Positions 25,099 to 35,557 of a DNA stretch of 64,000 nucleotides are shown piece after piece. Under the pieces are notes generated by a model. That model worked only from the letters and a program-made list of their open reading frames with translations, searched no databases and was not told where the DNA came from. This stretch comes from Scortum barcoo (lineage: Eukaryota; Chordata; Actinopteri; Centrarchiformes; Terapontidae), in contig CM041553.1 in NCBI GenBank assembly GCA_023238725.1, positions 6,595,001 through 6,659,000 on the forward strand, read 5' to 3'. Made by a program: the position numbers and the translations under genes. Numbering within the stretch: the stretch's first letter is position 1; each line of letters opens with the position of its first letter.

Positions 25099-25289
25099 TT
25101 AGGGGATGACGTGGTGAACCAGTGAAGTTCTCCTGCCTGTATTGGCTCACGCTGTGCTGTACTGGCAGACTGGGATGTTGCTGTCTGTGAGCTGTGAATC
25201 AGTGACTCTGTCCTCCACTAGAAAAAGGCTGGTTTGGACAAGAGTGTGTGTGTAATGCATTTCATAAGAGCGACTCAAACATGCTTAAA

Positions 25290-26895
25290 TTCAACAACCT
25301 TTTATTTTTTTTCCCATTTTGAATCTTTCACAATGTTTTTGAAACCATTTTGCATATCCACATGAAGTATAGCAATACATAATCACTTCTGGACAAGTCT
25401 TCTTCTTCTTTTTTTTTTTTTCCATTTTCGGAAAGCCTTTCAGCAAACAACAAAGGTTATACAATAACACAGAATACAAATGGTAACCGGGGCAAGGGGC
25501 AGCATGGGTAAATACACAGCACAACCAGGAAGAGCATAGAGCAAAATGACACAACAGGATGACAGAAAAATACACATAATAATAACCAAAATAATAACCG
25601 AATATAATAGAAAATAACAATATTAATAAAATAATAATAAAATAATGACAGCAGTATACAAGAGATAGAGAGACAACTTTACATTTATACATAGTGTCCA
25701 GAGGCAGGCACCAGGAAGTGAAACAGTTAAACTTGTACAGACCGTATGATTACTGTAGCTAAAACAACTCAGTGCGGAGGTGAGTGGGATCGTTAAGACA
25801 TTGGCCAAAGTGGGGACGAGGGACAACACAATAAAGAGGCACCTTATGAAGAGAGAGCAGCTTTGCTGGTTTTGCGACTTGAGAGCCATTTCATTTATTT
25901 CTGTTATTAGACAGACGCGTTTTGTCTGGAAATGAAGATGTATTGACTTTCGGTCAAATGGCCGGCTGACAGGGCTTTCCTTGTGCTTGTTAGGTTTTGC
26001 CAACAGCAACGTGTGACTGCATAGCCTTGACTGATATGCGAATAACTGGCCTTGACTGTTTTGACAACTCTGAGTATCAAAGAGGTCACATAGCCTTAAT
26101 GAGGCCCCTAATCTGATCCATAAATCTGAAAAAAGTGTACCTTTCTTTTTCTTTTACAAGTTGTGGCTCATACTTTTAGTTAAAAGAACATCTTTGAGGC
26201 ATTTTCTAGACAAAGAGGGACTGTACAAGGTGTCTCAACAAGAACAAACTGATCATTTTTAAGTCTAAGACTTCTGCATCCCACTGTTTTATTTTTTGTT
26301 GTTTTTGCCACATTTTTCTTCTTAAAATATATATTCCATATATGCAAATTTATATGTCACAGTAATATACAATCTAAGTGCTTCAGAAGTGAAGGGGACT
26401 TGTGTGCAGATGGTAAGAGGGTAAAGGGTGAAATGTTACCATGTGTTCAGAGGGAGGAAGAATGTAACTCTTTGCCAAAAAGGGAGACACTAAAGGAAGG
26501 ATGTGTATTCTTTGGTCAAAGGAATGTTCCCATAATGCCACGAGAAACGCTGGCCAGCCACCAAGGCAGTTTACAATGATGAATAATTGAATAATGGTTG
26601 AGTTTTCCGCAAGGAAAATATCCCAGACTCTAGCTCTGGAGAGTTTCATTCTGTCCCCCTCCCTCGGTGATCTGTTATTTTAATTGGAGGGACGGGTGGG
26701 AGGTAGGAGAGAGTAAAGGGAAGGGGAACAGGTGACACAGTGAAACTTGATGATGAAATCACATCCTAACTACACCTCACACAGATCACTGGCTTTGTCT
26801 CTGACTTGTAAGGTGGCGACGTGAGTCATAGTCGTCCGTCTGCTGTAGACGACAGAGAGGTGACAGGAATATGCTTGAGCAGCTCCTATTTGTCC
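25290..26895 (-). other. inferred 3'UTR of the first nfil3-like gene
   Basis: AT-rich non-coding DNA lies between the stop codon and a run of AATAAA hexamers read on the minus strand (26288-26293, 25891-25896 and 25301-25306). The last gives a 3'UTR of about 1.6 kb. Open frames on the minus strand in this stretch are not conserved proteins. Confidence 0.45.
25301..25306 (-). terminator. candidate poly(A) signal of the first nfil3-like gene
   Basis: Minus-strand AATAAA followed by a GTTGTTG-type GT-rich stretch, as expected just before a cleavage site. Earlier hexamers at 26288 and 25891 could be used instead. Confidence 0.45.
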
Positions 26896-28770
26896 TTAAT
26901 CTCGCCTCTTGTTGCGCCCGCCCCTGCCGCTGGATCCCTTTTTCCCTCCCTCCTTTTTAGCCTCCACCCTTTCCTTCACCTGAGGCTTGACCTCTTCTGC
27001 ATACTCAGTCTCGTTCTCCACCTCTTTGCTCTCCCCATTGGTCTGGGCGCTGTGAGGGTTGTTGGGCAGAGCTAAGTAAGGGTGCTGAGGCAAATTGGGA
27101 GAGGGGGACATGGAGGTGTTGACTGGGCCCTCCACCTGTGCTCCGGCTGCCCCATTGGACAGAGCTCTGTACTTGAGGCGGAGCTTGTGGGGCAGGGCAG
27201 TGGCTTTGACCTCGGTTTGGCACTCGCTGTGCAAACCGGCACCTCCCACCGCCTTCTGGTGGTAGCTGCTGATGTCTGAGGAGGAAGAGGAGGGGGACTC
27301 ATCGTCTGTGGAGCCCTCCTTGTCAGAGCTACGAGGGTCCCCATCACTGGATGAAGTGTCTTTAGCAGAGGAGTTCTCCTGGTAGAAACCGTCGGCTCGG
27401 GGGCCTCCCTCGTAGGTGAGGACTGGGGGCTCTTCATCCAGTGTGTTGAGGTAGCCGTTGTGCTGTGGGAAGGAGGACTTGCCCTCCTCAGTGTTATGGA
27501 TGAGATCAGGGGCGAAGGGGTTCTGGTGGCTTTCTGCATGCTGAAGACTGCTCTCCTGACCTTGGTAGCTGTAGTGCCCAGGGTGGAGCTCACGCTGTTG
27601 TTGCGCATTGTGATTGTACCTTTGCTGCAGTTCTTCTGCCGACGCAGTGTGGCCATTAGTGTATTCATACTGAGGCGAGTCCAGGGTCTTTGTCCTCTCT
27701 AGCTTCTCAGCAACCTCTGTGATGGTCACTGAGCAGTCAGAGAACTTGGCGGCCGAGCTGTTCTGACCATGCTGCAGCAATTTGCTCTGCTGGGACTGCT
27801 GATCTTCCGGCCTCTGACTCTCCATGGGGTAACAGCCGCTGCTGGAGCGGTACAAGATGACACTCCTCTGAGCAGACGTGGCCTGAGGAGCTGGGCTGGA
27901 GGCCTCCATGGGGCACTGCTGCTGCTGTTGGTGGTGCTGGTAATCAATGCCACTTTCGGCCAATGGGGTGTTCTGCTGGTGAGGAGAAACCAAAGCTGTG
28001 TGGTTGCCATGGTAAGACCCATTTGGCATACCATTGGGTAATCCATTAGTGATCCCATTGGGAATCCCATTGCTTTCCAGTCTGGCCATCTCCACACTGG
28101 GCTCCGTCTTTATGCTGTAGCCAATGGGTTCTGGGCTGTCTCTAGAGGAGCCATCCGACATGTCAGAGACAGAGCCTCGGGGAGAATAATTGTGAAGCGT
28201 GGAGTGCCGCTCGCCACGGCTTGACTGCTCAGTTTCAGATGAGTCAGAATTCAGCATCACCTGGGATGCACTGGAGTAGCCGCTGCTTGAGAGGTAGGCG
28301 TTACTGTTTGGGGTGCCATTGTTGCTGCTCCCATTGCTACTATTGTTGCCACCAGCAGCACTGTTGGAGATCTGCTGACTTTTCTCCATGTAGGAGGCGG
28401 TGCTGATGAGGCCAAAGCGCAACTTGAGCTGAAGGAGCTCCGTTTTTAGACGAACGTTCTCCTCGTTTAGCGCCATGACCCGGTTCTCTAGCACCATGTC
28501 ATTGAGGCGGCGCTTTTCCCTTGAGCGCTTGGCGGCTTCATTGTTCTTCCTCCGTTTTTCCCAATAGGAAGCATCTTTCTTCTCATCAGAAATAAACTCT
28601 CGCTTGCGACGGCCAGTCATGTTAGGCTTGTTCCCTTTAGCCTGGCGGCTGATGCGCACTTCACCTTCCGGAATAGGAGAGGGGAGGCTCCCACTGTAGG
28701 AAGAAAAAGTGTCTACCTCCATGGCATTTTTGTTGCTTGTGGATGGGAGATGTAGACTCAGACTTTCCAT
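26896..28770 (-). CDS. nfil3-like: NFIL3/E4BP4-family bZIP transcription factor, paralogue 1
   Basis: This is a complete 624-residue protein in one coding exon, as is usual for NFIL3. The basic region (YWEKRRKNNEAAKRSREKRR, residues 69-88) and leucine zipper (about 94-122) are nearly those of NFIL3, preceded by the family mark RRKREFISDEKKD. NFIL3 is a nuclear repressor that dimerises and binds D-boxes (TTATGTAA) in competition with the PAR-bZIP activators. A second family mark, ALPHKLRLK, lies toward the C-terminus. The rest is long, Ser/Gln/Asn-rich and probably disordered. It includes an NG-x-PNG repeat, a QHHQQQQQ tract and a lysine/arginine-glycine tail (KKGSSGRGGRNKRRD). The NFIL3 C-terminal leucine-rich segment is missing, and at 624 aa it exceeds human NFIL3 (462 aa). 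The ATG at 28768-28770 has a strong context (A at -3, G at +4); a second Met is at residue 17. A 3' splice site (AG at 28801-28802 after a long pyrimidine run) places a 5'UTR intron before it. Confidence 0.93.
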   Translation of the reverse strand: MESLSLHLPSTSNKNAMEVDTFSSYSGSLPSPIPEGEVRISRQAKGNKPNMTGRRKREFISDEKKDASYWEKRRKNNEAAKRSREKRRLNDMVLENRVMALNEENVRLKTELLQLKLRFGLISTASYMEKSQQISNSAAGGNNSSNGSSNNGTPNSNAYLSSSGYSSASQVMLNSDSSETEQSSRGERHSTLHNYSPRGSVSDMSDGSSRDSPEPIGYSIKTEPSVEMARLESNGIPNGITNGLPNGMPNGSYHGNHTALVSPHQQNTPLAESGIDYQHHQQQQQCPMEASSPAPQATSAQRSVILYRSSSGCYPMESQRPEDQQSQQSKLLQHGQNSSAAKFSDCSVTITEVAEKLERTKTLDSPQYEYTNGHTASAEELQQRYNHNAQQQRELHPGHYSYQGQESSLQHAESHQNPFAPDLIHNTEEGKSSFPQHNGYLNTLDEEPPVLTYEGGPRADGFYQENSSAKDTSSSDGDPRSSDKEGSTDDESPSSSSSDISSYHQKAVGGAGLHSECQTEVKATALPHKLRLKYRALSNGAAGAQVEGPVNTSMSPSPNLPQHPYLALPNNPHSAQTNGESKEVENETEYAEEVKPQVKERVEAKKEGGKKGSSGRGGRNKRRD

Positions 28771-30243
28771 TTTTTCCCAAGGGGGGGCCAGAGTGTAACT
28801 CTAGCACAGGGCAAAGGGCAAAGGGGGGGAGGGAAAAGATGTAAAACTATATGAGCCTTCTGCTTTGTTACTAAGGAGTTTGACCTATGTCGCAGGATCA
28901 GCAAAAAATTCTTGATGAGGTATTTGTGCTCCTCGAAGGGATAGCCTCATTGATTTTCTTCTAGATTAAAACTGTGATTCAAGTGTCCAAATTAGCCAAG
29001 AAGATTAAGAAGAGGTGGAACTCCACAAAAATCTCAGACATTGAACTAGTGTTCTGAACGAGGAATCTCAAAAAAAAAGCAAGACTGTATTTTGAGCAAA
29101 GCCTCTTCCAGCTGTCTTGGCAAATAGCTCAAAGCAGTCTCTGGGGTCTTGCTGGAGGTGATTTTGATCGGCGTCTTCCTAAATTTCAGCAGAGCTGTGA
29201 TGCCTGTCAGGCTGTTGCCCTGCTTCTCTCAGTGTCTTACAGAGGATGTAGGTCAGTACGTCTACTTCGGGGCTCCCAGCGGATCCAGCTTCAGTGCTGC
29301 TGTTTGCTGACCACTAACTGGGTTATGGAGACAGAAGGAGGGGGAGAGAGAGAGAGAGCGTTAGATTAGCTGTAAAATCACTGCAGTTCATTGTGGCATA
29401 TATTTACATTTCAGTCAAGTCAAATTAGATTAATGAACTGCAGTACAAAGCTTTAATGTGGGTCTCTAGAGTGTAACCTCTAAGGCTTGAGATCAATACA
29501 CAGTCTGTTTATAACAATCAACCTGTGCCAAAAATCTATGACATAACTCCTAAAGATAAACAATGTTTGTCTTTCTTGTCTTTGTTTCATTGACTTCACA
29601 GAGAAAAGGAGGCTGAATGCAGAGTCTGAGTAGCAGAGTACACAGGGCTGTAGCTGGGAGTTAATGTACTGTACGTGCGGCTCCTCCTGCTGCTGCTACT
29701 GCAGAGCTCTTGTGTAAGACAGGGCGCTGTCATAGTCACATAACAAGGACTGAGGCGAGTTGACCTGGTGCCAGCTCTGCAGAAACTGACAGAAAAAGGG
29801 CTGCGGGGGGAGTGGACAGGAATACATTTGATGTATTAGATTGGTGTATTATAAACAAGTTATGTGTGAGTCTGATTTCTGCTTTTACTTTGTATTTTTT
29901 AAAATGCATTTATGATTAAAATGAGACTTAGGAATTTAGGATCAAATTAAAAGTAGTGCGTCAAACTGTAACTGAAATGGGCTAATGGGAGTGCACACAC
30001 ACATCTGTGCTGGACTGCGCGTGTATGGGGGAGGGCCAGATCTCTGTTACAGCAGCCAATGTCTCAGTTTCTCTGGTAGCCGTCACACTGTCTGAAATTA
30101 CACAACACTACAAGCTGCTGAACTTCCTTATGCAGAGTCAACATCATAGCTCAACAGGAAGCCTTGCCCACCCAACTTGTCTTGCACCATAAATTCACAA
30201 CAATGATGAATGCAGCATGGACGGATGTTGACGACAGTCCGGC

Positions 30244-30253
30244 GTTATGTAAT
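30244..30253 (+). promoter_or_regulatory. D-box (NFIL3/PAR-bZIP site)
   Basis: GTTATGTAAT fits RTTAYGTAAY exactly. It lies 166 bases from the RORE at 30420, within intron 1 of the first nfil3-like gene. Confidence 0.45.
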
Positions 30254-30419
30254 CACTAGATCTGCGCTTGTTTTGGGGCCCGATCCCTCCAGTTCTCTCG
30301 CTGCACTGCATTACACAGTTCATACGCAGTAATTAATAACACATCATTACACTGAGCCTGGAGTCCATTATATACATGAAAACATGTTTTTATGACACAC
30401 GCGCACGGGGGAATGCACT

Positions 30420-30430
30420 AATATAGGTCA
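30420..30430 (+). promoter_or_regulatory. RORE 5 of the nfil3 cluster
   Basis: AATATAGGTCA is an exact consensus match on the plus strand, in intron 1 of the first nfil3-like gene. Confidence 0.5.
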
Positions 30431-31427
30431 CTGTGCCTGTGGGTAACAATGACTCCTCTGGTGCTGATTTTCATTTGCAACACTGGAATTCAGCTGAGGC
30501 ACAACTGTGAACTTTGATTATCACTTTCTCGCTGTTATCAGCCTGGTCTCTCCCCTGTTTCTGCTACTTTTTGAGGCACACAGTTTAGGTTTAGTGGACA
30601 CTTGTCTGAAAGAATTTAAATCCCACCAGCCAAACTTCCAGTTTCTTTGTCATTTTTAATAGTCGGATAACTTTCAAACAGACTTTCAGATCTTGAATAG
30701 TTAAATCAAACAAGAAGCACAAGAATGCAAATAACACATGGGCCAAGGACTCATATTTGACTTTGTGTCGTGATACTGAAGCGGGCAGGGGCTGGAAACC
30801 TGCAGAACATTTGCTGCAGCCTTTTCACTCTGTACCTCAAAAACTATCAGTTAAAGTGTCTTAGAGCAGATTGTGTTGCAGCTGTTATTGCTGTCAGTTC
30901 TGTTTGTTGGCATCAAATAGGACAACAAAAGTAAAACTCTGTCAGCAAAAACAGTGTTATTTTGCAAGCTCCAAGTTAAAACTTACAAACTCTTGCATTC
31001 AAAGGTGAAGTCAGACAAAAACAAAAAAAAAGAAATAGCACCCGGCTCCTATTCCTTATCCATGTGCCCATATTTGTCTCTGTACAGCGAGACCAGACAT
31101 GGCGCGAGCAGAGAATGCAGACCTGAGAACAAGAGAATCTGCAGACCTGAAGCAAAGAATCTCCAGCGACTGTTCCCATTATTGGAACTGCGATGGCAAG
31201 AGGGCGAAAAAGCCGCGCTCACATCCCAAAGAGAGTAGAACAAAAGTGCTCCAGCTGAACGAAACTGACTCACATTCACCTTCTTTCACTGTGCTCTGTG
31301 TATTGTTCCTGTGTCAAGCCACTCACTTTGCACCACCGTGTCAATGCCACATAACTATTTAATCTAATGTGCGTCTTCTCCAGACTTTTCACTGTGTTTG
31401 TCTGCATCTCCCAGAGTCAATGACCCC

Positions 31428-31437
31428 GTTACATAAC
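31428..31437 (-). promoter_or_regulatory. D-box (NFIL3/PAR-bZIP site)
   Basis: The minus strand reads GTTATGTAAC, an exact and near-palindromic D-box, about 470 bases from the RORE pair at 31.84-31.92 kb. Confidence 0.45.
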
Positions 31438-31840
31438 CTCACATTCAAAAAAGCCCACATTGTGACCTTGAAACAGCTTGACTACTGCTCTGAATAATTA
31501 ACCATTTATTTACCCAAGTCTGTTATGTTGTAACTCAGGGGCTAAGTCTAGAAATGCTGCAGGCTATTCTTCAAATTGATTTTTCCCTTTGGTGCCAAAA
31601 CGAGGATTTTACTGTCTTGTGTTTGTCTCCTATTCTCTACTGGAGTAAAGCTATGCTTAGCAGAGAGGGAGTTGGACACAACCGCCAACAGATGTGGAAA
31701 ATGTAGGGTCAGCCCACCACCCCCCGCCCTTCTCTCTCTCTCTCCCCAACCCTGAATAATTTTCATAAAGACTTGCAGGGGAGGGGGAGGGGGGATCGAA
31801 ACAAAGACGGGCGGGAAGGAAGCATGCATACGTCTGCGCT

Positions 31841-31922
31841 GTCCCACTGACCTAGAAACGACGCTAAGCAGTAAACACTCCTCCTGTCTTTGACGGTGCG
31901 CCATAAAATAGGTCAGTGGGAC
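31841..31922. promoter_or_regulatory. 14-bp inverted repeat carrying paired RORE half sites
   Basis: GTCCCACTGACCTA at 31841-31854 is the exact reverse complement of TAGGTCAGTGGGAC at 31909-31922, with 54 bases between. The right arm is part of an exact RORE (AAAATAGGTCA, 31905-31915). The left arm has the same half site with one mismatch in the AT-rich 5' extension. A 14-base exact match is not expected by chance at this distance. The geometry gives two nuclear-receptor half sites facing apart, a candidate enhancer core. Confidence 0.6.
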
Positions 31923-31926
31923 TGCA

Positions 31927-31948
31927 GGGGAGGGAGGGCAGGAGAGGG
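31927..31948 (+). other. G-quadruplex-type motif
   Basis: Four runs of at least three G with loops of one to seven bases follow directly after the RORE inverted repeat. Confidence 0.45.
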
Positions 31949-33478
31949 AAAGAGAGTATTAGAGTGCACTCTAAAAATAGAGCGACAGAAAGAGGTGAGG
32001 GAGGGAGGAAGCAGCAGAGGGATGGGGTGACAGGAGGAACTCGGTTCGTGGAAATGAGAGGAATTTTACAGAATCTGCAGGGGGGGGAATAAAAGAGACA
32101 AACTTGAATACGTCATCTGCCTGAGAGTGAGATTATGAAAGCCCCGGTGATTTTCACGCCACATTAATTTCTGTTCACTCCAGAAAACGCCACAGCGCCG
32201 CATGCAGCACGTAACCATATGCATCAGGAGCAGATGAAAAAGGATGTGGGAGATAGGGAGATGGCATTGACGTCAGAGCACACACCCATCTCTGCAGCCA
32301 AATTCACACATAACAGGCTCTCTCTCAGGACTGCATCGGGAGGGGCTGCTGTTGTTGCTCATACCGTACGTACCCTGAATTTCTCTTGTTGCGGGGCGAA
32401 GCTTGTGTAACACATGCATATTTACATAGCAGCACAGGCTACAGGTTTCTGGCTGTGAATGCCCTGCAATCTCTCCTTTCACTATCATCTCTGCCCGGCT
32501 ATCTGAATAAAATCCCCGAATGAAGCTAGAAAATACAGAGATATTGGACATGGTACATTGTGCAATTTGCTCTTTGTGCGGGGGCTCATTTCCCCTAAAA
32601 AAGAGAAAGAATGATTTACTGCAGCTACAGTAAGGAGTTTGTTTTCAGTGTTTTGTGGCTGGAGAAAACACAGCCCTCAAGAAGCTCCCAAGCACTTGCC
32701 GCCAGGGAAGGAATGCTTCACCTCTGACCTGCTCTGAGTCAAGTGTGAGTAAAACACACGGCATCCTCTTCCCCTCCTCCATCTTTTAAGTGATCCAACA
32801 CCACACACGTGGAGCGGCCCCAGCTAGGAGCCACCATTTTGCCCTGCAGCTTGTGTCAAGAAACAAAACAGGGTGACAAGAATCTAGACATTTCAGGTCA
32901 GTCAGAGGGACCTGTAGCCAAGTGCCATCGAACATTTCCTCTAAGAAATACGTGACTACAAACACTTCTACCTGTGCAGATGACTGGTGACATAATACTT
33001 GATCTTACACATAAATGCAAATTTAAGCGAGAGGGTTACAAATTTGGGAGGGAGTGAAACAAATATTTGCATTTAATAAGTATGACCTTATTTTGAAATG
33101 CGCAAATGTGGATTTTCTTACATATTTGGACAATTTTTTTTTTCATATTTAGTCAACTGGTGACCTATAGCTTTTTAAGTTAAATCTGACTCCCTCCAAC
33201 TACAAAGTTCACATCTTTACGTATAAGTCAAAGGTTTTAGCTACTTACAGTCAGCAGATTCACAAGTAAAATAGCCGAGAGGAAAAAAAAAATTAATAAA
33301 CATTAATAGAGTGATACTATCAGACACTAAACAAGGAAAACTGGGACGAGTAGCTGCAGTTACTAAAGTCTTACATGAATCTGTGGTCTCATATTCCTCA
33401 GAGCAAAAGACAGAGTGGTCAAAGTAGTCCACAGCGTGCCCTATATACCTCATGTGTCTCCTCGCCCAGATACAGTTC

Positions 33479-33489
33479 TGACCTATATT
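33479..33489 (-). promoter_or_regulatory. RORE 7 of the nfil3 cluster
   Basis: The minus strand reads AATATAGGTCA, identical to site 5. Confidence 0.5.
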
Positions 33490-34504
33490 CAGGGAGCCGG
33501 CTGGGACGGAGCAATGCAGACGACTCTGAAACCAGACCAGCTGGCAGCGGGCGGACTAAGACCTCACCAGGACTCTGCCTGCTTTCCCCAGACAGGGGTT
33601 TCCATGCATTGCATCACATCCTGGATGTTCATCTGTTATTTTAACTTCAAGACAAAAGTCACGCCAAGACCTCACTGGGATGTTGGGAGACGACTTCTGT
33701 ACCCAACAAGATTTTAAAATCCAGTTAAATCTCACTGGTGCTTTAATAAGCTCCATGTTTCTCTGACCAAGTTAAAAATAGCTCGCAGACAACGGACAGT
33801 TGCGTTACATCACTGATATGAAAGCACTTCTAAAATACAATTTCCACCCATGCGGACTTGTTAAATATCTCTCTGCTTCAGGAGCAAGGATCTGGTGTTA
33901 ATCTGGGTATGAGTGATGGAAAGAGAGCTCGGGGTGTGAACGGGAATCAATTACAGGCCCCTCTGTCCCAGGAGAGAGCTGCTGTTTATTGCCTCTCCCT
34001 GCTGTGTGCTGGTTATGTCATACCCTCCAACTCCCTCCCAGCAAAGCTCTGTGCCTTACTTAACTCACCTTGCCATGTAAAATAAGAATCAGCCAGTGAC
34101 TCACTCCTGAATGAAAATCAGACATGTCGTGGCTGTTTTTTCTCCTCTGAACTTGAACCATAAATGTGCTCCTGTTGTAGAAGCCTGGAAGCAGAAGCGA
34201 ATGCTCTGCACATCTGGGGAAAGTTTTATAGAAACGTGGGCATGGAAAAATAAAATTCCTCCATTTTAAATAAATTACTGTTGCATTACATGTTTCCCAT
34301 CCTGTAATATCTCTACAATACTCTTGTATTTTTACAAAATATTAACACAGACTATTTCTCATAAGAATTTTACATGTTTTCTCACATCATCTCTATATGA
34401 CTTTCCTTGAAACCTTTTGTATGAATCACCATCCCAAAAGGGAATCTCATGTCTGCACACTCCCGAAAATGAATGAACTACCTGAGCAAACCAAAGCGAT
34501 CCAG

Positions 34505-34515
34505 TGACCTACATT
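34505..34515 (-). promoter_or_regulatory. RORE 8 of the nfil3 cluster
   Basis: The minus strand reads AATGTAGGTCA, an exact match at the downstream border of the nfil3 CpG-rich region. An E-box CACGTG lies 37 bases away at 34552-34557. Confidence 0.5.
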
Positions 34516-35019
34516 ACAAAAAAAAAAAACAACACGGGAGCAGCAGCACGCCACGTGCGGGAGCTCATGTAGCTCCCGGTGTGTGTGTGTGTGCATTTAC
34601 CCAGACAACACAGACCAGGCTGCAGCCCCCCTCCACCCCAACCCCCACCCGGTCCCTGGAAAACACCACCATGAGGGGAATAACCTCGCCTTGACATTGA
34701 GCGCCGTGATGTGGGATACGGCCGGCCACGTTTCCCCCCAGTCCCGGTCCACGTTTCCTGTCCTGAACGCAAACAACAAAAGGCGACAAAGTAACCGGCG
34801 CGTTTAATGGGACAAAAAAAAAAAACAAAGAGCCGTAAACGTCTCAAAGTCACGGCCGCGCGCAGGAAGAGTCGCCATGTGAACAATAAACCGGCCGCGA
34901 GCGAGCATCACGTCCTCACCTCCGACATGTCCAACACACTCAACCACACACACACAGAAAAAACACAGGTACGGACAAAAAGGAGGCGAAAACAGCAGCC
35001 CTCCTCAGTCACAACATAC

Positions 35020-35290
35020 CTTTCCGTGTCCTGGAGGAAGAAGAAGAAGAGGAGGGGAAGAGGGAAAAAAGGGATTCAGGCTTCCCCGACACAAAAGCTG
35101 TCTCGCTCCCGTTTCCTCCTCTCGTCGTCCTGTTTTTTTTTTCTTCCCCACCGAAAAAAAATTACACACAAAGCAAACGTCCAGAAAAGTTGTGTGTTCC
35201 CGGATGCTGTTTGTGTCCTCTGGCTCGGGCTGCCTGTGCTCTGCGCGGTGCCGACACTTTGCTCCAGTTTCTCTCCGGCTCCCTTTCTAG
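35020..35290 (-). other. inferred 5'UTR exon 1 of the first nfil3-like gene
   Basis: It runs on the minus strand from just after TTTCTAGAAAGGGAG to the donor GACACGGAAAG/GTATGT at 35020/35019. It has no ATG-led long frame that would join the coding exon. The 5' end is inferred from the promoter motifs at 35300-35323. Confidence 0.45.
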
Positions 35291-35299
35291 AAATATGTG

Positions 35300-35323
35300 T
35301 TAGTAGGTCAGCGGTTGCATAAC
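35300..35323 (-). promoter_or_regulatory. core-promoter D-box plus RORE-like composite
   Basis: On the minus strand GTTATGCAAC (35314-35323) is a D-box variant used by NFIL3, PAR-bZIP and C/EBP proteins. Three bases on, the complement of TTAGTAGGTCA (35300-35310) is a RORE with one mismatch. Both sit immediately upstream of the inferred transcription start, where NFIL3 could repress its own gene and ROR/REV-ERB could set its rhythm. Confidence 0.5.
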
Positions 35324-35374
35324 AGCTCTTAGGAGGCTGCCTAGTCACGTTTTTGTCCTCTATCCTCCTGCGCG

Positions 35375-35405
<31 letters not shown>

Positions 35406-35557
35406 TATTAGCCCCTCTTTTTCCTCCCTCCACTCCGCCCCTCCATCTTTACCTCCATCTCTTCCTCGGGAGTGGTTAAGTTTGTGGCGGCGGCGGACAC
35501 CGTGTTACCGAGAGCTCCGAGAATAGCGCGTAACATCGTGTCCCTGCGCCGCGCAAC

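Larger units (their letters stand above)
12761..25289. other. gene-poor intergenic interval
   Basis: No exon series or conserved protein could be recognised on either strand. The longest open frames here are low-complexity artefacts of CA/GT repeats. The interval holds microsatellites, a degenerate minisatellite, a duplicated RGL 3'UTR fragment, two MITE-like elements, a LINE/SINE-tail repeat, a polypyrimidine/polypurine pair and a group of RORE and D-box motifs between 20.98 and 23.06 kb, all listed separately. Confidence 0.6.
28801..35019 (-). other. inferred 5'UTR intron of the first nfil3-like gene
   Basis: The acceptor is the pyrimidine-rich TGCTAG at 28801-28806 and the donor is AAAG/GTATGT with GT at 35018-35019 (minus strand). 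No coding exon was recognised in these 6.2 kb. They contain four exact ROREs, two flank-exact D-boxes, a RORE-based inverted repeat, a G-rich block and a GA-rich segment near 29340. The density of nuclear-receptor motifs suggests intronic enhancers. Confidence 0.5.

Noticed and set aside
34807..35322. 171-codon plus-strand open frame in the nfil3 CpG region
   Set aside because: Lys/Arg- and Ser-rich low complexity on the antisense side of the inferred 5'UTR exon; no splice or start support.
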